Assembly: GCA_016647705.1 (NCBI GenBank)
Contig: CM028340.1
Span: 14,027,001 to 14,091,000, forward strand
Direction of reading: 5' to 3'
DNA: 64,000 bases
Origin: Eucommia ulmoides
Lineage: Eukaryota > Streptophyta > Magnoliopsida > Garryales > Eucommiaceae
Shown piece after piece: positions 10,451 to 21,987 of this stretch. Made by a program: the position numbers and the translations under genes. Position 1 is the stretch's first letter, and every line of letters begins with the position of its first letter. The notes beneath the pieces were generated by a model. The model had not been told where the DNA came from. It did no database searches and saw nothing but the letters and a program-made list of their open reading frames with translations.

Positions 10451-11396
10451 TGTCACAGGGTCAAATTTTCATCGCGAAAATTATAACTGAGTGATGACCT
10501 AGTTGCGCACCAACTAGTTAGCCACGTTTCTCCAACATTATACAACATAATACGCCGAAACAGACAGTACCAAAATGCATCCACGCAAAGGCAAAAACGA
10601 TTACCGGAAAACTCAACCTTGTATTATAACTCAGGAACAAAGAACCACAAGTCCTACAATTTCGATCTAAATTCGCAGGAACCAACTCTCTGTGAAAATC
10701 AGACTACAAAACATGACTATATAGAGAAATACAATAGTTGACATCCCCAACTAGTTAGGCAAACAATTGACATCTATCTGACACGTATCCAGCCCACAAG
10801 AGCTAGTTTTCCATTCTGAAAACTACCCAGAAACCGCCTAAAACTGTCTTGAAACTGTTTAGAAACTGCTGCACATGCCCAACACATGGATGTAACTTCC
10901 AGTCATTCAGTTCACCACGCGTAAGACCTTATTTCTAGCGTTTCTGTATTGTGCCAATGTTCTACCCATTTGCTGTCTCGTTCCCTTAGTCATGCCGACG
11001 TTCATCAACATTTTGCCATACCGCCTGCATCGCCAGAATGTATTTTGCGCCCATGTTTTGCTTGTTGCGTGGTTACGCCCATGCCGCGCACATGACACTG
11101 TCTATAACATAGCGTTGTGCTTACGTTATGTTTCTTTGCCTTGGTGCCACACTAAGGTCTTTCCAATTGCCATGCCTTTATATAGCACCGATCCTAGCAT
11201 TGCGCTTAGGATTGCTAACATTGCCCAACACTCGCTGGTGTTATGTCACAACACCACTGTCCACCGACATGCACCATGTTGGTGCCTTCAACACCAACAC
11301 CTCATTTGTGTCGCATGCACCGTGTCCGGTAGTAAAGTGCACCAAGTCCGTGCTAGTTGGTTCTCTAGCATTGTTAGGAGCTAACAAACCACCCCC
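10451..11396 (-). mobile_element. 3' LTR of the Gypsy-type element
   Basis: 946 bp with minus-strand ends TGTTAGC and CCCTGTGACA. It is preceded by the purine tract TGGTGGGGGTGGTT. A TATA-like CTCTATATAG lies at about 10718-10727 on the minus strand, placing U3 at 10730-11396. Several open frames here in both strands (10907-11444) are chance readings in a GC-richer LTR. Confidence 0.5.
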
Positions 11397-11589
11397 ACCA
11401 AAAGAATCTGACGTCCTCGTCGGATCGATCCTAGTTTGACCCACTAGTTTTGGAATGCCAACAGTACTGCCACAATATTCTCAATCTGCCCGCAACCTTA
11501 GTTTCAGAATGTCACAACGCATTGCAACGAGTTTGTCACACATCGTCTCTATAACTGGACTGACCACCAGCCCATTGCTCCCAGAGCAA

Positions 11590-11813
11590 CTATGTTTGGA
11601 AACCCACGATAACTAGCAGCCTTTAGTTATTTTTTTCTGTACGAAACATAGGATTGTTTTCGGTACCCCATCACTTACTCGATTTTAGACCGCACCCGAT
11701 TTATCTATTGCCCACCAACAATATTGTGTTGACGCACGCTATCCTATGTTCTGAGCCTTCATCGTCTGATTCCTCCCAAACTAGTACCGTCAACTTTTCT
11801 TTCTTTGGACAGT
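11590..11813 (-). pseudogene. Gypsy gag C-terminal remnant
   Basis: The minus strand reads the lysine-rich and acidic stretch that normally follows the zinc knuckle of a Gypsy gag (KEKLTVLVWEESDDEGSEHR type). It is the continuation of the gag segment at 13394-13891 on the other side of solo LTR P2. It is a fossil fragment. Confidence 0.5.
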
Positions 11814-13393
11814 TGGTAGAGGCGTGGGAATACACCGCTACTTACACTCGCAAGTATACGAGGTTTAAGTTTTAGTATAGTGTGATCGTTAAGATCGGGT
11901 TATCGTATCCACAGGGATTAGTATTGTTACTATCGAATACTGCCTTTGTCATGACCTAACTTTATCTAGGCGAAAAACAAATGTATTTAATTAATTAAAC
12001 TAATACTAATATAACCTAAATTAACTACACTAATATTCTAATATGTTTTAGGGTCAAGAATTGCCTAGGGATTAACGTGTTTACAAATACGTGTTCAATC
12101 TCGATTTACTCACATTTACGGTGTTCGACATATTTGACAACCTCGGTACATAAACTCTACCACCACCTCTCCCGAGTGTAATACGGGGGAATACATGACT
12201 TCGAGTCAACGAAGAAATCCCCTTCAACGTCTTAACGACCCTAGGTCACGTGAGTCTCGCCTAGCGTTATTGATTGCACACAATTCAACTCCCGACCGGG
12301 TCATTGGATTGTGCGTTGTATTTACCCTATCGACAATCTTCGTTCTAAAACTCCCTCGCCACCTCTCCCGAGTGTAAGACGAGGGATATAATGCAATTTC
12401 GTGTCAACGAAGCAGTCACCCTCAACGTCTTAATGACCCTAGGTCGCGTGAGTCTTGCTTCAATGTCATCGATTGTCCACGATTCAAACCCCGATTGAGT
12501 TATAGAATCGTGGCGTTTGTTTACCCAAATCCGAATCCGGGGTTTGTCAAAACCCCGTATTCTCCATTTATCTAACTAAGTATAATAAATAAACAATACG
12601 ATAAATACAGTCAAACTACGAAGAACAATCACAAACGAAACACCGAAATCATCTAAACAACGTATTTATAAATATAGTGTTAATCCCGACTACAATCCAT
12701 ATTTAACTCGTGGTCATAACCATATAAATAATGAAATCGAGCTAAACATGCTCACAATATCCTAAGTTAAAGAAATAAGGAAAAACAATTGAAGATCTTA
12801 GCCTCGTCCGAAGATAAACCGCTAAAAACGCTCAACAATCGATTCGCCGTCTTCTCCACTTCAGGATGTGAGCTCCACCTCTAAAACTCCTAAACCCTAA
12901 CCTAAATATGGCCTAAGGTGCCCAAATGGCCGGGGGGGACCAGAGGAGGGGAGAGGAGTGGGTATTTATAGACAAAATATCTCAAAATATCTAATAAAAA
13001 TATCTAGACTGTGTAAAGGCCACCGCCGCAGCGGTGGAGTAGGTCGGTTAGTTGATCGCCGCGGCGTTAAAGAAGGAGGTGGATTTGAAAAACATTTTGC
13101 TGGTTCACCACCGGCAGTGGAAGTTCAGCAAAATATTGGTCTTCTCAGCATTTTCACCGCTGCGGCGGTGGGCTTGTTTCACAATATTGCCTCCGTGCTC
13201 ATTTTTCCACCGTTCTTCGATCGTTTTTGGTTCGATCTCATCATTTTCGCTCCAGTTTTCTATATTTTTGCTCCACACACCTGTTTTAATACAAAAAGTA
13301 TAAAACCTAATTAAAACATAATAAAATACTATATAAACGCACAAAAACTAACTTAATTCGGTTTGAAAATATGTAGGTAGATCACACCTATCA
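11814..13393 (-). mobile_element. Family P solo LTR, copy P2
   Basis: 1580 bp with ends TGGTAGAGGCG (11814) and CACACCTATCA (13393), flanked by ACAGT (11809-11813) and ACAAT (13394-13398). In LTR sense (minus) it runs from U3, with a palindromic array at 13019-13175, through a TATA box (CTATAAATACC, 12961-12971), to a long U5. In U5 a segment around CTCCCGAGTGTAA is tandemly doubled with a 196-bp spacing (12171 and 12367). The U5 end has ATCCCTGTGGATACGATAAC. It is non-coding. It sits inside the gag of the Gypsy element. Confidence 0.8.
13019..13175. repeat. Palindromic array in P2, GC-centred type
   Basis: Three palindromes: CCACCGCCGCAGCGGTGG at about 13020, TCGCCGCGGCG at about 13054 and CACCGCTGCGGCGGTGG at about 13156. 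The outer arms ACCGC/GCGGT are shared with the CCTAGG-centred arrays of other P copies, but the centres are GCAGC or GCGGC. Confidence 0.7.
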
Positions 13394-13891
13394 ACAATCC
13401 CTTGCTTGATAAGGATCGTCGCATATAAAACAACCCCAAATCTTATCTGCAATCGTCGTGGGTTGTGATTTTGAATAGGAACCCTCTAGAACATTGGCCT
13501 CCCAGCCTTTGTTCTTCCATTCCTTCGTGCTCTCGTTCATTTTCTCTTTGCCTTTCCTTCCTGACTTCCGATCTGAACTGCTATCATCCCTCATTAGATT
13601 GTAATCTGTCAGACTATCTGCCACTACCATGGCAGTCTGCTGGTCTCGTATACTCTACTACCTCAGTTCAGCTTACGCCCATGCTTTGCACGCCCAAGGT
13701 ACAATTGAACAACTTGTCTTCCTCCGACATGTTCTTTACATCCAGCATCAAGGATGTGAATTATTTCACGTACTCATGTATTGCGTCCGTGTGCTTGTGT
13801 CTTTGCAACTAATCTCGAGCCACCTAACTTGAGTTCATCGGTAGGAGCTGATCCCTTAGTTCCTTCTGCAAATCAGCCCACATCTTGATCT
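13394..13891 (-). pseudogene. Gypsy gag remnant with zinc knuckle
   Basis: A 79-residue minus-strand reading (13391-13630) goes from VVADSLTDY through a charged linker to the zinc-knuckle block CFICDDPYQARDC. This is the arrangement found at the end of many plant Ty3/Gypsy gags. Upstream (13640-13890) weak gag similarity continues. A host zinc-finger gene was considered and rejected because of the LTR context. It is a fossil with several breaks. Confidence 0.6.
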
Positions 13892-16202
13892 GTTGATATT
13901 AAGATTTTGATGAACAATTAAGTGTTGATGTTTTTGGTGGAACTAACAATTTTATTGAGTGTTTCAATGTAAAAGTTCCATTGTTGATGTTATCTTGAAG
14001 TAATTACTAAGGATGGTAAGGATACAAAGATACATACAAAGAGACGGACCTTAAGAGATTGAAGATTCTGAAAAATCTAGGTGAAAATAGCTAAGTCATT
14101 TTTTACTCTTAATGTATTCCAATTATGATCACACATGACACGAAAATGATTTATATTTATATGTGTTTTTATTAGAGTCTTAATTAGTTCACACATTTGC
14201 TCCAATGTGAAATTGAAAAAGAAAAATTAACCTAAGAAAATATTAGTGTTTAAAATTGATTATTAGTGTCAATTATGTTAACCGAGAAAAGAAATCAGTT
14301 AAAGGGTCGTTGAAATATCATTGAGAAGGAGTGATCCAGTACTGATCGGTCAACAGATCACAAGAGAATCGGTTAACCGATGGGCAATGGTAGGGAATTG
14401 GAAAAATCTCTGAATTGATCGGTCAACCGATGGCTGAGAAGTGAAGTCTCTGAATCGATTGGTCAACCGACCGTCGATGATCGGTCAACCGACCAGGGCC
14501 AAAAAATGGCCAGGGAAGCATCCTGAATCGATCGATCAACCGACCCATGGGGGATCGATCAACCGACCAGCTTATGAAAATGGCTTGGGCTACAATCTGA
14601 AATGATTAGTCGACCGATGGTTCTTTGGTCAGTTAACCGATTGGGCAGTTTCAGTATTTGAGAGTTTTTGGGATCTGATCCAAAACTAGCTGTTACTAGC
14701 CATTTTTGGCTGATATCTTGGCGTTATTATGGGGATTTGAACATATTATAGATATATCATTCATACTTCTATATCCCTATGGATATGACATACTTATTTT
14801 AAGTGTTTCTCAATTTAGTATATTTAATACTTCATATCCTTTTGATTTGAGAATATGAAATAATTTAAGGACTAAATTAAATGATTTAAAAGTCATATTT
14901 AAGTGAATTGAACAAGGATTGAGTAATATTGATATATGGGGTCTATATGAGTATTTAAATGTCATATCTTGTGGGAACTAGCCATTGGAGGGCTTGTTTC
15001 CAATCTGTTTAAATAGACTTGCGTTTCTCACATATCAATACATCATTCTATCAAGAACGTTTAGTTCGTGTGCTTTCTAAGAGTTTTTATTTTTAGATTA
15101 TCTCGAGAGATTATTGTGAGATCATTCTTGAGAAAAGTTTTTGAGAATAAGTGCTGATTATTTTGGTGTCACCGATCTAAGCCTTGTTGCGATTCAATTT
15201 TTATTCTTTCGGTGATATCCTGGTGAGATTGTTCCAAGCTTTATTCTTTATTGTGATTATATATTATTTTGCCTGCTTGGATTTTAAATCTTGTGAAATT
15301 GTTTTTAAACCTTAAAGTGCATAAAAATTATTTTAAAACAATTTTTTTGGTAATCTGATTACGTGTTTGATTCCGTGCTACTCGCTTATTTTTATAATCA
15401 TTTTTTTTTATTTCCTCACATAAAATTCTATCAATAATAAATTCGGGACATTGATTGAGTTTAATTGATTTGAGGTGGTAGAAACTCTGAGTGGGAAGAA
15501 ACTTATCGATTTTGTAATTGGTGAGTTTATGCAGATTAGATACTGTTGGAAGTATCTAGTCAGGGCTAGCAAAGGTTTTAATCTCTTCCAGTAAAGAGAT
15601 TGAGGTTTAATCTTTACCTAGAGTATAAAAATGTTAGGTTACTCTTTCCGTGAAAATAGATATAGGTGATTCTTCCTGATTAGAATTAATTGAGTGTGAT
15701 TTGTAACGGTTTCACTCTTACCGGTAAAAAGGATACTTTAAGTATTTTTTGGTGAGGTTTGATTCTTAACCTAAGTATAAAAGAATTAGGTTAATTTTTA
15801 ACTTCTTAAAAAGATAGAGGTTCTTCCTTAACCTGTGAAAAAGGGATTTGTAAAGTTGATTATGAGCCTGTAAAAAAATCATTGTGTAAAGGTTTGATTC
15901 CTACCTGTTTAAAGGAATCTTAGTGGTTTAGTGAGTGAGACTCTCCGTGGGGCTCGGAGGACTAGATTAGCCAAGAGTAGTTTGGTGAACCAATATATAT
16001 CGTGATGTACTGCATTGTTATTTTTCTTTATTTCTTATTGTTTGGATGTGCATCTAGTTATCCGCTGCTATATAAAGATAATAATTAATTTAGGATTAAA
16101 TTGATTATTTGAAAATTTTAAGTGTTGAAAGGAAACTATTTGTTTTAATTTTTATAACTACCCAATTCAACCCCCCCTCTTGGGTAGATCACTGGGCCAA
16201 CA
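13892..16202 (+). mobile_element. Sirevirus solo LTR, copy S2
   Basis: 2311 bp from TGTTGATATTAAG to ..TCTTGGGTAGATCACTGGGCCAACA, flanked by the exact duplication TGATC (13887-13891 and 16203-16207). It aligns along its whole length with the 3' LTR of S1. This includes the TCGGTCAACCGA palindrome array (14335-14645), a TATA-like TTTAAATAGA (15009) and the repeated CTTACC..GTATAAAA segments at 15600-15780. No internal region is present, so it is a solo LTR. Confidence 0.85.
14335..14645 (+). repeat. Palindromic TCGGTCAACCGA array in S2
   Basis: Imperfect copies of GATCGGTCAACCGA and its variants (AATCGGTTAACCGATGG, GATCGATCAACCGACC), about nine in 310 bp, in U3 of the solo LTR. It has the same placement as in S1. 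Confidence 0.7.
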
Positions 16203-16380
16203 TGATCTTTGGACATGCACTGTCTGGCTTACGCGTTCACCACCACAGCTTAGCGTAACCAGCCATGTACATACTAACGCACCTCGGATTTCGATAGCGG
16301 AAAAAGTAGAGAATCGGGAAGAGGATGCAAACAACTTTTATCCCTCCCTCTCTAAGTCGTCCACATCCGTTCATTTTAAA
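16203..16380 (-). pseudogene. Gypsy gag N-terminal-side remnant
   Basis: Continuation of the minus-strand Gypsy gag beyond solo LTR S2. The reading CAAAGATCA..GCGTAAGCCAGACAGTG is consistent with it, but similarity is weak. The 95-residue plus-strand frame starting at 16180 begins inside the S2 LTR end and is a chance reading. Confidence 0.35.
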
Positions 16381-16452
16381 AATAATGTTTCAAGGGCTTT
16401 CCTAGGCATCGGTTTTAAAAAACTTCTTAGGCTGAGAGTTTTTGTTAAAAAT

Positions 16453-16462
16453 GGAGTCGCCA
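16453..16462 (-). promoter_or_regulatory. Tat/Ogre-type primer-binding site
   Basis: The minus strand reads TGGCGACTCC, preceded by ..CATGCTAGG and followed by ATTTTTAACAAAAAC. In plant Tat/Ogre elements this motif pairs with tRNA-Arg and directly follows the 5' LTR. It orients the neighbouring non-coding DNA. Confidence 0.45.
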
Positions 16463-17973
16463 CCTAGCATGGGGTTAAATGGTGTGCTAGGTCACTAAGA
16501 TTTTGAAAATTCATTTTTACTTTTAAAACAACCTGTGTTTTGACTTTCATAGGTCGATGTACCAGAGATATTCATTACGTTTGGGAGTCACTTATGCTCG
16601 GGGAAGGTGTTAGACATCCCAAGACACCCATTCGAAGACGGTACCTTAAATCTAAATAGATATTCACTATTAAACACTATCCAAAAGTTTTCTTTGATTA
16701 CATAAAAAAGATTAATTCTCTTTTTAAAAGTTTTGCCTCTTTTTATGTATTTTTTCCATGATATAATGGAAAGAAGGTAAATACCACTTCTACTAGTAGT
16801 CAATGACACCCAATAACAGTTTATATATAGACAGAAATGTAAATATATAAGCTATACTAAATGAAATGCAAACTAAGATTAAATTGTTTGGATATGCGAT
16901 TGAACCCGCAAGTGGGTTGCTTACGTTTCCCGAATGACAATAAGGTCTTTACGTAGTTCGTTTTGGTTAGGGTAAAGGATATGTTTTATTATAAAAAGTG
17001 TGGTAGAACCCACGTGGGTTGCCTACGTGGTTTGGATAGTTACCAAAGATCAGATCAAACGTAGTTAATTCTTGTTAAGTTAAAATCTGGGAGGTTTGGT
17101 TGGTTTTAACTAAGGGTTGGTTTGTTTTGGCTAATTTTAGCTGATTATTAGTTAGTTTTGGTTGTGAACGAGCTGAATCACTTTCTTGGTTTGTTATTTA
17201 CCAATAGTTTTTAAAGTTGTGAACAACCTAAATCACAACCTTAATTAGGTTTATTATTAGTCACTTTTAAGTTGTGAACAACCTAGATCACAACATGATA
17301 TGTACATAACACTCTTTGACTTTGTCTAGAACACTTTAAACAAACTCTTTTGTTTTGGTTAGTTAGTGTTAGTGTGTGAGTTGTTAGCTGAAAAAAGAAA
17401 AGAAACACCATATACTTATTTCAGTCTCACTTGTAACTAAAGAAAATTGGAAGGTTTCTGAAAAAGAATCACAAATATCCCCGAAGGAATATATATATAT
17501 AGGTGCCAGTCCACAAGACAACCTGGTTGTGATCTTGGCATCTAACATAAAGTAAATCCGATTATTAATAGTTATATAGTTAGTATTAACAGTTAGTAAA
17601 GAGTCGATGTAATGTTCTTGAGAGAATCGAAGAGACTATGCACAACTTATGGTGTGATAGAAGTTTTGTTTGAATCCTCACATGTTCTTAACATGCTTTC
17701 GGATGATTTAATGTTCTTGAATGTTTTTTAATGTTCTTGAGTGTTTTTGAGATGCTTGAAATGATTTTGTATGATTTGAACATGATTTGGTTAATATAGC
17801 AAAAATTAAGTGTTTGTTTGGTTGTTCTTGACAAAATCAAGCGTTTGGTTGGTTGTTTAAGTATTTGTTTGTGTTGTTTATTGGTTTTATGTGTTATGTA
17901 CATGAAATTATGCTATGTAAAAGAAATATACACAAGTTTAAACAAAAATCATAGGGGTTTTTGAAGAAATATA

Positions 17974-18162
17974 CCTACTTTGGAGATATGGTCTTCCCTA
18001 AGTGTTTACCTCTTTTTTCTCCTTGATCTTCTTGGTCGGTAGTTGATCGGTGATCGTCAATCCCTCTAGTTCTTATCCAAGAACTCAAGAACACCCTACT
18101 TAGGGGATGTGGTCGTCCCTAAGTAGCTAATCTCTTTTCCTCCTTAATCCTCTTGGCTCGGT
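17974..18162. repeat. 120-bp tandem duplication, second unit split by insertions
   Basis: Unit one at 17974-18093 runs CCTACTTTGGAGATATGG to GAACTCAAGAACAC. Unit two begins at 18094 with CCTACTTAGGGGATGTGG, continues to 18162, then resumes at 21272-21292 and at 24628-24680. The gaps are solo LTRs M1 and P3. Confidence 0.7.
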
Positions 18163-21100
18163 TGTCACACCCCACCCCGGCACTCGTCACCCTAGGCTGG
18201 GCATGACGACAACCTGACGTCACCGGACCAATCCACGAATATCCAAACAATCACATATACACACTTGGTTACTTGTAAATTTTTCTTATAAAATATATAT
18301 ATACCTGAACCTTCTACGGTTTATGTCCGACCAACTCACCTCCAACACGACACTACCTCCGAACTCTCCCTAGTGCCAATAGTGGACCAATTCCTAGCCA
18401 CGGTACTTGAAATCAATTTTTTTTTTTATCGGTGTACTGTCTTCATAATAAAAACGTTTTGTATCGATCAAGTATAAGAATTTAAATACCACAGTTCAAA
18501 ATCCAATAAATAAATAAATACCATGTTTTGAAATATAATATAATCACGTACCCTGTTCTACTGCCACCAATGAAATGAAATAATATAACAATAATACCGT
18601 GTATCATAGTTGGAACCAATTTTCAACTGCTACCACTGTAAAGAAATATTGTATTTAAATCACCCAATTCCAATAGAATATAATAAACACATACCACACG
18701 GAAAACTCTGTTTCTTGTCACCACAGAAATAACTTATTTATTTATAACATTCAACCAAACAGTGAAATTCCACCAGAATACTATATCTAACCAAATAGTG
18801 TAAAACAACCAAAATAATAGATACACCAATATATATGGATATACCAATCCAGTGTAAAGTAATATATATAAATTTATCCAACCAGTTCACCTTATACGAC
18901 AAAACACCACACCACTCTCCGACTAGCCATAGGATCGTTTTAACCTCACGATCGGGAGTTGCAACGGTACCATACCACCCATAGGATTTGCCTTCCAACG
19001 GGTAATAAACAACACTCTGTCGGATTTTTCCTAGCAGGTAATCAACGCTCTGCAAGACTATGCCTAACAGATAAACAACGCTCTGCCGGACTATGCCTAG
19101 CAGATAATCAATGCTCTGCCGGACTTTGCCTAGCAGGTAATCAACGCTCTACAGGACTATGCCTAGCAGGTAATCAACGCTCTGCCGGACTTTGCCTAGT
19201 AGGTAAACCACATTCCTTTCGGGAAGAAATACTATGGCATAACCGGACCAAACATCAATTTTCACCTAAAAAATAAACGACTCGGTCCACAATCATTTTC
19301 TACCATTTTAGAAACCAACTAGATTCAACAAATTATTTTCCATCCTTTTAAAACCAACATAATCCACAAAACATTTTTCCACAAACACCCAAAATTGCTT
19401 GATCTATATAAGTTGCAAATTTGTCCAATTTTAAATAAACACATTTTCCATAATATATACGAAAATACAATTTGTAATTTATGAGGAAAACAGTGCACTC
19501 ACCTCGATTCTTGCACCACAAAAATACTGTCGTCAACCACTACCGGACGCTGATGCCTGTGAACCTAACAGTGATAGGCCTAAATTAATATTTTATTTTA
19601 AAATAGCCTAACGTGCAATGCAGGCCCAAAATTTCATATTTTCCCATTCCCCGAATTTAATTATGAAAAATTGTCATTTTATTCATCTCGCTACGTTAGT
19701 ATTCACTATACAATATTATTAAAATTAACGGTTACGAAATTATCGTAGCGATTACAAAATTTAATGCTAATAATTTAATTTGACGAAAATGATGATTAAC
19801 AATTAAAATATTAACCAACAGAATCGTTACCTATTCCGAATCGTCCGCCGGCCGTGAATTGGATTTTTGGTTTTTATTTGGGGTCGTTGGTGTAATTTTT
19901 TTTTTCTTTTTTTTTTTTTTTTCTTCCTGCTTCTCTCTTTCTTTTGTTTCCTGTTCTTCTGGTTCTCGCAGCCCCCGACTCACTGTCACCAATTCCCACC
20001 GCCGGTGACTTATTTACCCACGAATGGCGAACGGCCAACACATACACAAAACCCACACACCAACGACAAACGACCAACACACACACGACAACCCCCCCCC
20101 CCACTGAAACACTTATATCTACTCCGTCACGGATGACCAACGACCCACAGCCGACCACCTACTCACCAAACGACGGCGGTCATCAACCGACTGACCTCCA
20201 CACCGTAGGACGGACAACACCCACACGCACACGCACACGACATCAACGACGACACATATACACACACCCATAGTCGGTAAAACAGAGCACACATACCTAC
20301 ATACACATATGACAACAGAATACACACTTACACACCCCCACGCCGGCCGCACGACGGAGACAATCCCACACATAACCATACAACGAACTCGACGGCTCAC
20401 ACACATGCACCGAAACACACACACTTTAATGTCCCCACCCATGCACATCGTTGGACCGAACAACTTACCTCTACACGATGGCCTGTGAATCGTAACACCG
20501 CTACCGACGAGTTCTCCCGCCGATCACTACTCCGATCACACCCACACACCCATGATGGACGAACGGACAACACACCCACACGAAACACTCACCTCCGGAC
20601 GACTCCCACATTTTCGATGACGAGGAACGAAAAACAGAACACACACATGTCATACACTGATCGGCCGACCAAATTACTCCCACTCACCGGACTAACGACG
20701 ACGCATACCGGCGACGACAACACACACATGAAATTCATCGGACGAACGCACCCTCACCGTCAGCAATCACAAGACAGCCACTGACGCTCCGATCCTCTCT
20801 CTCTCTTCTCTGTTTTCTTATTTTTCATTTGAGGGTGATGATCAAATTATGCATGGACGTATTTATATGCACGAATATGGTGGTGTAAATTGATCCCATT
20901 GCTTGCCACGTCAAAGGACTTCTCCGTTTTGGTTTTCGTCTAGATTCCACTGCCGACGGGTGAATGTATTGATATATATATAATAATCCTTGTTTTAATT
21001 ACTCTTTCCCCCCTAAATTCCTTTAAATCCTTATTTTAATCCAATTCAACCTTTTTGGATTTTCTTAAATTGTAATTTGATCCCTAAAATTTTAACTTTA

Positions 21101-21271
21101 GAATTTAAAATGACAATTTGAATCCCAAAGTTTGGATTTAATGTATACAAATTTACAATTTGACCCCTAAACGTTTAATTTGAGTCTTAAATGACACATT
21201 TCCACTCTGTATTTTTCTAAATGCTCTAAAATGAAATTAAAATGACGTACAACTAAAATTGGGGTCTTACA
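18163..21271 (-). mobile_element. Family M solo LTR, copy M1
   Basis: 3109 bp from TGTCACACCCC (18163) to GGGGTCTTACA (21271), flanked by TCGGT and TCGAT. In LTR sense it starts TGTAAGACCCC and ends GGGGTGTGACA. Landmarks in plus order: the GATCGTTTTAACCTCACGATC block (18932), a 33-bp minisatellite (18990-19210), a pyrimidine run (19890-19930), a CA-rich stretch (19980-20790), a TATA box TATAAATACG (about 20853-20862, minus) and TATATATATA (20971). It is non-coding; the many open frames across the CA-rich part are low-complexity readings on both strands. Confidence 0.75.
18990..19210. repeat. 33-bp minisatellite in M1
   Basis: About six tandem units of CCTAGCAGGTAATCAACGCT followed by CTGCCGGACTTTG, 33 bp apart. 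They create an apparent protein repeat of 11 residues, which is a by-product of the unit length being a multiple of three. The array lies between CGGGAGTTGCAACGGTACC and ACTATGGCATA, the same landmarks as in M2-M4. Confidence 0.8.
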
Positions 21272-21987
21272 TCGATATTGATCGGTGATCGTCGTACGCC
21301 GAAGGATTCCACTATCCTTCGCGTATATGACTACTCGCAAGTGTACGAGGTCAAAATTTTAGTATAGTGTGATCGTGAAAGATCGGATTATTGTATCCAC
21401 AGGGATTGATGTCGTTCCTATCGAATATTACGTTTGTCGTGACCTAACTTTATCTAGGCGTAAAACAAATGTATTTAATTAATTAAACTAATACTAATAT
21501 AACCTAAATTAACTACAGTAATATGCTAATATGTTTTAGGATGAAGAATTTCCTAGGGATTAACGTGTTTACAAATATGTGTTCGATTTTGATTTACTCA
21601 CATTTACGGTGTTTGACCTATTTGACAACCTCGGTACGTAAACTTTACCGCCACCTCTCCCGAGTGTAAGACGGGGGAATATATGACTTCGAGTCAACGA
21701 AGAAATCCCCTCAACGTCTTAACGACCCTAGGTCACATGAGTCTCGTCCAACGTCATTGATTGCATACAATCTAACTCTCTCCCGGGTTGTTGGATCGTC
21801 GCGTTGTGTTTACCCTATCGACAATCTCCATTCTAAAACTCCCTCGTCACGTCTCCCAAGTGTAAGATAAGGGATATAACACAACTTCGAGTCAACGAAG
21901 AAGTCCCCCTCAACGTCTTAACGACCCTAGGTAGCGTGAGTCTTGCCCCAACGTCATCGATTATCCACGATTCAAACTCTGACCGGG

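Larger units (their letters stand above)
10451..16380 (-). mobile_element. Ty3/Gypsy-type element with gag remnant and 3' LTR
   Basis: Minus-strand fossil. From right to left it shows gag remnants (16203-16380, 13394-13891, about 11590-11813), a polypurine tract at 11397-11411 and a 3' LTR at 10451-11396. It is interrupted by S2 (13892-16202) and P2 (11814-13393). Protease, reverse transcriptase and integrase were not recognised, so it looks like an internally reduced, non-autonomous or decayed element. No matching 5' LTR was found, and the right boundary near 16380 abuts a different element. Confidence 0.55.

Noticed and set aside
10907-11444. Cluster of open frames on both strands suggesting a gene
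   Set aside because: They lie in a Gypsy LTR bounded by TGTTAGC and TGTGACA next to a polypurine tract. Frames on both strands overlap and none resembles a known domain.
12195-12377. A 60-residue open frame that is nearly repeated at 48365-48562 with a similar protein
   Set aside because: Both lie in the U5 part of family P LTRs (P2 and P6), antisense to the LTR, and follow DNA similarity. Other P copies do not keep the frame, so it is not a conserved gene.
13391-13630. CCHC zinc-finger protein as a possible host gene
   Set aside because: The zinc knuckle and preceding gag wording, the lysine-rich continuation across P2, and a downstream polypurine tract with LTR show it is a Gypsy gag remnant.
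18959-19276. A protein-like 11-residue repeat (AGNQRSAGLCL)
   Set aside because: It is a 33-bp minisatellite in M1. The corresponding site in M2-M4 has units of about 28, 29 and 40 bp that do not keep a frame.
19867-20784. Several overlapping open frames on both strands rich in Thr, His, Pro or Val, Cys, Gly
   Set aside because: They translate the CA-rich block of solo LTR M1. The same texture recurs in M2, M3 and M4 with different frames. This is low-complexity DNA, not coding.
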